From positions 124,001 to 188,000 of the forward strand of contig WIXG01000053.1 in the NCBI GenBank assembly GCA_009869945.1: a DNA stretch of 64,000 nucleotides, in the 5' to 3' direction. Positions 29,301-41,300 of this stretch are shown here, piece after piece. This stretch comes from Mesaphorura yosii (lineage: Eukaryota > Arthropoda > Collembola > Poduromorpha > Tullbergiidae). Both the position numbers and the translations under genes were made by a program. The notes below the pieces were generated by a model. It saw only the letters and a list, made by a program, of their open reading frames with translations. It made no database searches and was not told where the DNA came from. Positions within the stretch are counted from its first letter, which is position 1. Each line of letters opens with the position of its first letter.

Positions 29301-32300
29301 CCGCCGTGATGTCTGGACCAATTTCTGTTTCATGTTCGTAATGATGGCGGTCCAGCCAATCGGAACAGCAAATGGATACAAGATCAATTTTGCTTTGTCA
29401 CTCAATTCGTTTTGTTTTGGGCATCTCAAGCAGGAAGGCGAAGAAGGTCGAAGGCACGTTGGAGCAACATTCCGTCTGGGATGAGACGACATGTTCCCGT
29501 GCGATCAAGACGGAGACACGAAAAGAAAACAAATTCCAGTCTCGTTAAGCCGAGCATAAGCTAAAAGTGCCTTGCAAGATGTTTGTTTTCGTGCATTGTC
29601 TGGTTCCGTGTAATATTATTATTTGAAATCTTGGGTAAACTCAAAACACATTTGCTTCAAGTGAACACTTTCTTCGACGATGCTTCTGTGCTGCTTTCAC
29701 CAAACGCACGCGTAGTCAAAGCGACCCTCAAGCAGCAGCAGCTCAAGTCTCAAGTGCTCGGGAACTTTATAATTCCACCGCGGTCGCTTCTTCTGACCAT
29801 CTGAATTCAAGACCACTTGAATTGGTCCGTAGCGCAGAGATCATGGACCAAACACTCTCCATACGCATCCCGTAATTCGTGTGGCACTGCGAAGTTTGTT
29901 TTGTCGCCATTTCGGAAGCGTGGAGCACACACGCTCGAAACTCGAGTGTATGTGTTTTTGAGATACGCGAGCCTCCTTTTACACGCTCCGCTAATTTTCA
30001 AGTAATCTTATTTCAGTTGAACGAAGACGAAGAATGCGAGCGAGCCAGGAGGTGTTCAAGTGATAGGAAATTGTATGGACGGACGGCAGGCATGGCCGAC
30101 ATTGAATGGACATGACAAGAGAAAAAGGGGAATCCTCTTCAGAGTCCGGCACGCTGTAATAACTCTTGTGAATATTTTCATAAAGATTTACGGCCAGGCC
30201 CTTCATGAACACACGGCAAACGCAATGGCGAATTCATCGAGTCCAGTCGAGCAGAAGCAGCAGCCGGACGAACACTTCATTTTATTGGTTAATACAGCGC
30301 GGCGGCAGACGCGAGCATGGCCAAGATCTTAGAACGAGGTTCACAAATACGAAACTAAGAAAGGATGCATGATGTACTCCGGTTGGACGTACAAAACTAC
30401 ATAGCGCAGCGTACAAGATTCGCACATTGTGCAGATATAAAATACCAAGCCGAGTACCGAGGAGGCAAGGGCAAGAAAATTGAGCGAGAAAGCAAAAATG
30501 GGCTTCAATGCACATTGTATTCTCTTCTCGCTTTACGGGAGCAACATAAAAATATAAGATTTAGCATTTTATTTTATTCTTGCTACTTCTTCGTGCAAGT
30601 ACAAGCGCCAGTGAAGTGGAGAATACGCAGTGCAGCGCCGCCTCAGCTCGAGGTTTAAATCGCAAAGTATTATAGCGATAGTAGTCATTTGAAATGAAAA
30701 GCCTCTCCGCTTTCTCCGCTGCCAGCAAGCCATCACTTTCAAATCACTCGGCAGTTTATGTAAACGTAGAAAGACATGTTTTCCTAGGCGGAGGCCCATC
30801 GCGTATCGCAATCGCAGTGAGCCCAGTCATTTACTGCACAATGGCTTAATCGAGCTCACGAGTGTTCGAAGAAACGAAGAAAGTTGCCAGTCTTTAATTA
30901 AGCTATGTATTTTTAAACAAATACAGTGGATTGATACGAAACAATGCAAAGCAAAGTTTCCTGGTCGTCTCGTGCCATGCCGAACATGGCAATTCGAGAG
31001 GCCCACCCCGGATGACGACGATGCCCGCCGAACGACGCGAGAATGAGACGAGACACTGCGCGAAATTGAAATTGGAGGCAATAAATAAATGTCATGATTT
31101 AGGATGCTGATACTCGCTCGAGTTTAGAAGAGCGCGTGTCGAACACTCGACTCGGATCGCAGAAAACGACAAAGGCGAAAGATAGGAGAAAAGAGGTCGT
31201 GCCCGTTTGAAGAGCTCGATATTATATATTTGCAATATTTACTTTTTCGACAGATCTCTCATCTGAGTCAATCTTCCGTTACGGAAATGCAATTTTCCCT
31301 AATTTCCATTTTCAGACTCGACGGAAGAAGTGACACGGTCGAGACCAGCCAGGGACGAATGCTGACGAACACAGAAAATATAAAAATGATGGTCGGAGGA
31401 AGCAATCTTCCTGCCACACCAACGACTGCAAAGACCAGACGATGACCCGCACGAAGAGCAGCAGCCAATAGCCGAATCGAGCTGCTGCTGCTATCATCGT
31501 CCTCGAGTATGTCAAAGTTTAACTTGAATTTACCGTCGGCGTATGTTGCATAAGTATTATATATCGTATTAAATTCTCCTTCGTATCACGTACGTGCCAG
31601 CCAGCACCAAGCCGAGCGTGCCTTAGTTCGTGGGGTGAGTTTGCCATGTGTGTTATGTGCTGGGCTGCGTGGTCGCTTTCATCACTTTCTCCTGCCCTAG
31701 ACTTTTTGTCCACCGTCCGTGCATTCATTTTCTTTGGGCACGTACAAACAATTCATAACCACAACACGTGAGAGCAGGCTTGTTGAGGCTCGACATCACT
31801 GAACGTTTAAGATTCTGCCAAACTATTAGGGCCTCTGCTTCTGCCTCCACCACGCTGAGCTTAAAATATCATTTAGTTGAGAGCGGAAAGAACCCAAACG
31901 CGCTCCGTGTACTCGTAATACGTGATAAATGGGACATAATTAATAATCGCTTATGCACGACCCGTAACATTCTGGCCAAGAAGAGTGGTCTCTCATTCCG
32001 GGCCTCTGCGGCCATTAACTCTGATCCCCGCGCATCGAAAAGTCAACCGAGGTGCGAAGTGAACCGAATTGCACAAATCAAACTTTTGCCACTCTCACGC
32101 ACTGATGGGAGAAACCATAAGTTAAAGGCCACGGTAGACTCCGCCACGCGAGGTTCGGTCCGACAATCTTTAACGACCCGAGTTGTGCGAATCCCGGGTC
32201 CCGTACACACCAGCCCACGTCTCAATGCTACTCGAGAAGTTGGAGTGGAAGTTGGTGGAGAAAGTGGACATTATAAAATGAAATATGGGACTGGGAACCG

Positions 32301-35300
32301 GCAGCCGAAACTATTTCTTTGAGTTTTCTAAATAGTTTCTCTCCAAAAATTTCTGTCTAACTGCCCTTCGGTTGGCGAAAACGGAAACATATGGCGAGAG
32401 CACTCGCAGGAATGGCGACAGGGAAGGGAAGGTGAGCAACTAAATCTGAGACCGGAGATCAGAAAGTCATAGCCACAACCAATTCCGCTCAACGACAGAA
32501 CAGTATTCGATTCAGATTCAAATTTGATCCGAGTCTAGTCAATAGCCACTTGAAGCACTGCGACTGCACTAAACTAAAGGAGACGACGGAAATAAAACAC
32601 ACCGGCAATGGGCAATGGGCTGCTTCAATGAGGAAAGTTTTTGTTTGTGAACGGTTAATGCGCTTTTAACACGGCCGAGAGGTCGTGGGCTCAGAGTGGC
32701 AGTGGCCGGAATGCATGCCGAGATGCGAAACTTTTCGAATCAATAAGTTCAATGGAGGAGCGCGTGCAAAAGCAGGAGCATATGTGACAGCACGCTGGCA
32801 GTGGCAGTGACTGCATTGTTGAGCTTTTCGGAGAGATTTTAGTGCCACCACGTTCGTAATGTCGTCGTGTGAGAGCGAGAAATACAGAGACCACAATCGA
32901 GAATGTAAAGAAAGTGAAAGCGGAGCGAAAGTGGCTTTGCCCTGCCTCGTACGCATTAAGTAGTCTCGAGTCTCAGTCATCGACACGACACAGGAATTTT
33001 TAAATTGCCATTTTGCCATTGCGTCCTCCGCTGTGCCTTTCCTCTTTTGTGCGACGTGTGCCCCAAAAAACCGAAATGCCATTCCCTGCCAGTGCCAGTG
33101 TGCGGGCTGCACACAAGCAATATGAAAGCAGTTTTAAATTGCGTGTGTTTGCATTGTGAAACGAAATAGGGCCCAAATCCCTTCTGCGTATTCTTTTGAT
33201 CTTTGCTCAGAGAGCAGAAAAACAGACACAAAGTCCCTCGCAACAACGGCAATTCTTGAAAATAAATTCCAGCCATGATCAAAGAGGCGGATAATGTTAA
33301 CGCAATATTTGTCTAATTGGACCGAAATAAACACAAACCTGAAATCCAATTTCATGTGAATTCCACGCCAGGTACTCCACACAAGCGCAGCGCCAGGCGG
33401 ATGCAAGAATGTGGCGATAAAAGAATGTGGGTTTCGAGTGGAAAACCACAAAAGTCAGTCATTTATTGAAGGGCGCTCGGAGCTTCATGCGTGCTTCTCG
33501 TCAACAAGCACGGATGAGGCAAGAATTCAGACCGCAGTAATTAGTCCGCCTGCATCATCGTCCCAGAGAGACAGGCTTTGCTGGCCGAAAACGGGCGCCA
33601 CATTTGGTACGCGCCTGAACCACATTCCAGAGTACGATGACAAGAACGGGACGGGTACGCTCGGCGCAAATAATCATTTACGAATAAAGGACATTAAACA
33701 TACATCTTGTCAAATTAAATCACCCAGCCATGTGTAGTCTTTCTCGCGTCGAGTTGGCCACGCCATGCCATACTCTTCACTGAATCGTTGCCGTTCTGGC
33801 TGGAATGCAAGCTATTTATTTCAGAATCCGTGCTCGGAGCCTCGACATGGATAAAAGCGACAGCAAATCCAAAGTGAAGCAGCAATGCGAATACGCTGCT
33901 GTCGGTCGAGTCACACAAACTTTGTAAATTAGCATTGTACACTCAAGCGAGCGGACAGAATCCGACGACGAAGCCAGTAGCAATTGGGGAAATGTTGAAG
34001 CTAGCTGAATTGTCGCATCATGAACTCATTAATAAACCCCGCACTTCTTTGCATGGAAAGAAAGCGCAGCAGCATCCTTCAAAAATAAATTCGCATAAGC
34101 AATATGTCACCTGCCACGCATAGTGCAATGTTGTGTTCTTGTTCAAAATGACAGGCAGTGCGCTGCGTCCTCAGTCACGTCTACATCGCGATTCTAATCG
34201 TTGGACAATTTAAAATGTACACATAACTGAGAAGAGAGCGTCCGAACTTCAACGAGCCGGTGAAAGTCTTTCTTCCCGTACAGAGCAGAGAAGAAAGTTC
34301 AGCTCGGAGGAAAAGTTGAAAGAATGTTCCCTAAAAGTATGAAACTCCATTGATGAGGTTTAAACACTTTCCAAGTATTTCCCGAGCCGCGTGCGTGCGC
34401 ATTTTTCTGTTCATTTCTTTGATTAAGACGAATTTATTTTACATTTACATTTTTATTCCTTCCTGTGCCAGCACACAGCACGCTACGCTCCGCCACAACG
34501 GTGCCTGATGAGGTTGTGCCGACCGAAAATTTGTAATGTTATACCATGAATATTAACCAGGCCGGGAGACTGGCAAATCATTTACCAAGCTGTCTTGTCA
34601 TGATACGACGTGTACTTCCGTGGTGATGAACTGCGTTGTGCGGGAAAAAACTTTCCGAGATAATAACTTGAGGGAAAAGTTAAATTTTGTAAAGGGTGCA
34701 GCACGAAGGGGGAAAGTATTTGAAAAAGTGCAAATTACGGTAAAAATGCGAGAAAATTCAAGAAAATTGAGCCCGTGCTGCCGACTAAAGACAGAGGCAA
34801 GCGAAAACTGCTGTAAGGTGACTCACCTCATTTAAAAAGTTTATCGTTGCAAATTGCAAATTCAGCCACATAATTTCAAAAGGTTTACTGAAATGGAATC
34901 GGATTTCGTGTGCTGAGTTTGGATTTGCGAGCTCGTACGCGACACACGCAAAAGATTGGAGTTGCTCAGTAAAACGGAAAGATATAATATGATTTATTCT
35001 GAAGATGTCGGATACGGCAACACAAGATTTATTGGTCCAGCGCACTGCAAAGCACAGCACAAGAAACTGCGATCAAAAACTGCAGTGCCTCCTCGCCGAG
35101 ACTTGCGAGCCCAAGTCTTTTATTTTTACCTGCCGTAATTAATACTCGCACGAGTTTCTTACTTCCGCGTAATGAAAAGCGTGCTCGGAATCTCAATGAA
35201 GGAATCGCGAACGTGATCCCGTGTACGTACATATCGCGTCTCCGGCATGTTTCAGTGTAGAACAGATTACTTTCTCGTCGTAATTAAAAGCCCAATAAAC

Positions 35301-38300
35301 GTGCCAATGTGAAAGTGCTTTACTTACAGCAAACGCCTTGAGAAACACGAGACACTGCACAATGCCCTCCATCGTATCACCCGTCACGGAGAAACTTCCA
35401 CTCAAGTATCGATTACGTGTATTGCACGAGCCCAAGTAGCCCGACAGAAAGGGCGTCTTTACGTTCGGTCGAATCGCTGACAAGGAGGTCGGAAGTGCGG
35501 ATTTGTCGAAGCAGAGGTTGGCGCCGCCGCCGCCACTCTTCTGCTGAAGCTGCTGTTGCACATGATTGTTGTTTGTCACTTTGGTCAGCGTGCACTCGTC
35601 GTCGCAGTACTTTTCGTATTTCTCCAGCATTTCGTGTGAATATTTGAGAGCGGACACAGTGGCGGCAGACGCGCTTGAAGACGGTGAAGGTGACGGTGTT
35701 GAGCTGGGCAGGGGTGTCGACGACGACGAAGGCGATGGCGATGGAGAAGAGTCGTGGTCGATTCCATTCTTCATTGCAACCAGAATTGCAATTCAAAAAC
35801 CAAAACGCGGAGGGTGAAGAAATGTGATCTGAGATTTATGTGACCATTCAGAAATCAACGCGAAAGCATTAATGCCAATAATAATTAGAGTTCTCTCTCT
35901 CTCTCTGCCTTCCTCAATATCTGGCTTCACTCCCGTTTAAGCCCAAGTCGTGGGATTTCGCAATTAATACAAATGCCAGCTGCGGACTTCAAATGCGAAT
36001 GAGTGCTTCTACATTGTTCTTTACGCAGCGATGTTCTTAGTCCTTTGTCTTTTGGCTGAAGGAAGCACTCAACTTGTGAGTTCAGAATATCGGTGCACTT
36101 TTGAACTTCCATTTCAGTCCAGTAAAGGCTCAGTAATTTAGTTTACAGTGACAGATACTCGTTCGATGCTCGCGCTTCAACGAAACAGGAGCAGTTCAAC
36201 AGTACAACAAGTGCGCAGCACGTACCACGTACAAAATAAAAATTGTAATAAGAATTGCAAAGAGCTGGAGAAAGTGGAGGTGAGCTTTGAGCTGACATTA
36301 GGCACATGGTGCATCCCAAGGGTGACATAACATTCGCTTCTAATGTTACTTGTAGCACAACAACGCGTGGCAATGGCAACGCGGCACAGCGCAGCAGTGC
36401 ACTGATGAGAAAATTCTCTACGAGACTTGCTCCGGGAGCGCAGGGTTGATTGCCTGAATCTTGCAGAAAAATAAACTCCATACATCGTGAAAAATACGGC
36501 AAGCCGAGCATTGTTTGGAGCATACGACGTATTCTGCATTTTGCCCATTTCTACTACTTCTCCTTGCTCCTTTCATTCCACGTACCGGAGCTAAACAACG
36601 ATCTTTTGTTCCAAACAAATTTCCTCCAGCAATAAATTAAATGTAGGTGCTCCATAATTATGACATCCTTTTCTCAATCGCCAGCCTACTTTTCATATTC
36701 ATATTTGAAGGGCGACAGGCTTTATTGCTTGTTTATTTGTGAATTTGCGCCTTGCGACCAATTCCACGCCCACAATTACAGTTTGGGTTCAATTGAGCGT
36801 TTTCCTACGCACATAGAACGATACGCGATATGCGAAACATGCAACTTGTGACTTACAAACTTTCTTCGAGACTCTAAGAAAGTTAAGCCGAGTCAAAAAG
36901 TAAGGATCAATTTCAACGTCACTAATCCAGCTGCTTACAGCAGAGAGAGCGGGTGGATGCGCACTGCAGGCAGAGAAGTGTCCATGTCTCTATCTGAAAG
37001 GGATTTGGCGGACTTAGTTTGGGAGTCTGATCTCGCCAGTCACGGAGCGTTAATAAATGTGAGCATTTACTTTAAAAGTGGCGGGGATCAGTGTGTCATG
37101 TCAGTCGTTATTTTTCAGAAAGGAATTGGAGATCAATGTCGTCTTCTCTGTCGAGTTGCAGGAGGATTTGCCATGAGGAGCACATTCAAGATGGGAAACA
37201 CTCCAGAATTACCCATTTACATTAGCACGAAGGGCGCAGTGCACAGTACAGTCGTAGTCGCATTGCCAACATGGCAACTTATGTCGCCAATTAGGGTAAG
37301 GCCAGCAGCAGTAGCAGCCAGAGCAAATGGCAAATGCTGAAAAGAGCAGCGCAACAATGGGAGAAAGTTAAGCACAGGACGATGATAATGAAACTCTAAG
37401 GCGAAGCGCAGAAGACAGGTCGTCGCGACAGAGTGAACGTACACGTGTTTCACTGTATCTTTTTATCTGGAAAGCACAATGGCAACTGCCTCGTGGCACC
37501 GCATCGCACCGCAAGCCGCGGTCACGGCTGAGACTAAGACGTAAGCCTCCAATAATAAAGTTTAAAAGATTTCGGGTAAAACTCAAACAAAAGGCTGGCG
37601 GCAAAGAACGAGCACTGCTGGCAGTACTTAACAATAGCGTCTGTCATTACCGAAGCAGCGGAGCAGACACAACAACATCAACAACCTTTGTCAGACCACA
37701 TTGAGAGAAAACGCATTAAGGAAGACTATGAATATGTATGCCGTCTAGAGTTTCTATGGACATACATTTAATACGGCTGCTTTCACCTTTGGCGGCCTTT
37801 GTTCTCTCCGTCGGTGTATTGAATACCACCCAGAGTGTCATTCACGCAGTTACTACAAGCCAAGTCCCCACTTACTTGGCGCCCAGCGTCTACGTGGGCT
37901 GCCTGCCTGCTTGCCTTGCCTCCTGCTTATTAGCACTGCCATTAATAAAGGCTCTTATTAGACAAATAACAAATTATGCTCGCTAGTCATCTCACATTGC
38001 AGACAGACAATAGCGCTGGCGCTGACTAAATGGCCTAAAACGCAAAACAGGGACAATGGAAGACCCACGCGGAGGAAGGTAAGTAGACTCAGGATCTTCG
38101 CTTGTTTGCATTATAAACAAAAGAAATAGCGAACGCATACCAGTGCCCGGCGAGGATTCTAATGAGAAGAGAGGACGAGCTACCACGAGTCGTCGGTCAG
38201 GAACTCGCACTTTCTTGGAGCTGACGTAGACGCTGTCAGAGTGCGAATTGCGAATTATGTTTCATTAGAAACGACAATGAGACTAAACACGAGTGACAGG

Positions 38301-41300
38301 GAGCAAATGCAATGACGAGTTGGAAGTGCGGGAGCACTTTGTGCCAGGCCTGACTGCAGCTGCTCCTGGAAGACAATAGAAATCAGGAGTATGCAGACCA
38401 CATTTCGAGCAGCAGCGGCATCCCACCACTGCTTCCTTGCTGTTGTTGGTAAACTCTTTCATTTCATAATGTGTAATATTGAATTAGCATGTCATTCTCA
38501 CTCGACGACTCTCAATCTCGTCTCTCCATAATTCATCGTCACAAGAGATAAAACTCTTCTCGCAGAGTGGCTGTTTGCAAAAACGATGGCGATGGCAATG
38601 TCGTGGCTCTTAAAAGTTTGCGTGGGTCTCCGACATATCCTCCTCTGTTTGCAAGTTAAGCCAAAAGTCATTTATTTTTGGAGGCTGACGCACTCGAACC
38701 CTGCCGCAGTAGAACAAAGACGACACACTCGCCCAAGCCGAAACCAGTGCCCGTGCAAAATGGAAAACATCTTCAACTAAAAATCAGCCCGATTTATTAA
38801 ATTAGCTCACTTTCACCTCAATCAAAAACTGCACGTGCCTCGAGCTTCGAGTGCTTTGCAATGGATAACAACCATGACAAGAGGGCGAGCAGCCGAACCG
38901 AGGAAAGCATGAGTTTTCAATTCGGTCGTCATTATCAGAGCGCTATTTGTGGATCTCGAAGGAGAGAGCAGACGCAGCATGACTTCTTCCAAATTAAGGT
39001 CATATCATCTAAATAAATGATGGTGATAATGAACAGAGACCGAAGAGAAGAAAGAAGGCTGACGTGCAGGCAGATGGAAGCATGAGAGAAGATCAGAGGA
39101 GTAAACGACGAGAAAATGGAGAAAAGTGTCAAACTTATAAACTGACAAAGGAAAGGCAGTCAACGAGAGAAAGCACAAAAAATACAACTGTCAAAGAGTT
39201 AAGCCAGTCTTCTGTCTTTCGCGGAGGTGTCTTTTCACACTTGTCTTGATCCCGTTTCTCTCGCTTTATTATTTCCACAAACACGCACGCAACACGCGTG
39301 GACACGAATTACATCTCTCCGCGTGTGCCACTTGCGCACACGGCCGGCGTGCATGCGGATGCATCGCATTTGCGATTTGCTAAAGCCCACTTGCTCAAGT
39401 GGGCTGGTTGCTTTTGCTTCTCTGCCGTTTCAAATTTGTAGGTCACTCAAATTACAACAGTACGCCCACACGGGCAAGAGACATGTTTAAGGAGATCAAA
39501 AAGTACTCTCAAGAAAGTTTGAAACGCAAAAAGAAGGAATTTAGCGAGTTTGTTCCCTCAGCTTTAACCGACAATGCTCCACTAACTTATCTGCCTAACA
39601 TCGCTGGAACTCTTCCACAACTGCTAGGAATTCGCAAAACATAATCTTCGACCGACCAAAATATGCCAATGCCAATCCACAATTCTCATTAATGTGGGAT
39701 TACAATGGAGAAAGCGTCTTTAATGTGAGAGCATCCTCGTCCTGAAAAGAATCCCCAACAAAAGAGTACGGACCCATTTGATTTTGCTTTCTCTGACAAG
39801 CGGCTTATAGACAAGACTCAAAAATACTCTTTAGAAAGCAGAGCAAAATGTAGCAGATATTAAATGGCTGCAAGATGATAGTAATAATAGCTATAATAAT
39901 CTGGTAGGAATGGCATGGCAATCTTGAAGGAAAAGTGAAGAGCGGGGCAAAGAGAAAGAAAGAATAATCGGACTCGTAGATGGAATCTCTGCAAACAAGA
40001 CAGTGGAATTTGCTGATGTTGATGATGCAATTCCCTTTTACTATTATATTTAAATAATAAATTATTTGACTTTTTCCTCTCTGCTCGCATTGCTGCACTG
40101 CACTCATTCCCTTCACTTTTGATTCTAGCTGTAATTTGGAATATTTCTAGCTCATTCATCCGTGCCCAGCTAATGCGCGTAATCTCTGCGTTGCTGCTGA
40201 TTTCGCCCAAGGCAGTGGTTTGCCTGCAATTTGAGCGGAGCGCTGGCGCTGGACAATTGCGCATGCTTTCGCTTTCACCGCGCCGCGCCGAGCTCACAAC
40301 ATTTTAATGAAATAAATTCTAATGGCAGCCAATTACCGTGGAGTAGATGGACTGCTTGCATACTTTGTGGGCCCGATAAATCACTGGCTTGCTCAATGCA
40401 TTTGCCCAGCCGAGGGTGCTGCTCTCACCATCGCAATTAACGTTTTGGGGCCAACTGCCAAGCAGTCTCTGTGCTATTTCGATAAAGTCGTCGCCGGGAA
40501 CTGTCAACAATAGTAATTATGTTGACTTCGCTCTCATTCACTCGAGTGAAAGGCGAAAGCCAAGCCAAAGCACTCGCACTCGGGTCTCAAGAAACGTATC
40601 GCAGAATCATTGTACGACTCTGACAATGCAAAGGATGGCTGCTTCGGAATGAGGCGAGGATGCAGGAGTCGGACAGACAGACACAAGGCAAGAAAAATGA
40701 GTTTAAGTCCATTACTGGGCCTTTCTTCAAGTTCTTGGCACTCTTCATTCTCCGCTCCGTTTTCTGTTGCGTTCTCTGGAACTCCACAAATCCAGACACA
40801 AAGTAACAAAAAATCGACGACGACTGACTCGCTGCGTAATGCGGCTAGCGTAGTCGAAAGCGAAATCCCCACTTTATCAAAGCCCATCAGCGCGAAGCCA
40901 CAGGGTAGGCTCAATGCGAGCCTGCAGCATGGAGCAGAGTGTGAGTTGCACCTTTGGGAATCCGCCTGGCGCAATCCAGCAAGTGAGAAGGTAACCTTCG
41001 CTAACCTCTTCAGATTACCCGACAAAGCTGAAGCATCACCAACCCCGATGCCAGCTGCAGAAAAGGAGAAAGCATAATAAAAAAGTAACCAAAGAGGAAT
41101 TTCAAGATTATTACAGTTACTAAAAGTTGGAACATCTTGAAAACTGGTGCTGTCTTCATACGAAGTAAAGCGAGCGCGGGAAAGAAAGCACAGTGATAAA
41201 ATTGGCTCAGGAAGTCTCGGTTTGTGCATGTGATATTATACACACATTACATTGTCGTCAACCATGCTCGACTGCATCCCGACTCTTTTCTCGGAATAAA

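Noticed and set aside
33339-33451. Longer reading of the minus-strand segment as [15 protein letters not shown]
   Set aside because: A TGA lies just upstream and no AG acceptor exists between it and this stretch, so this frame cannot be an internal exon.
38690-38705. Minus-strand GGTTCGAGTG resembling a tRNA B box
   Set aside because: The flanking bases do not form a T stem and no cloverleaf can be drawn.
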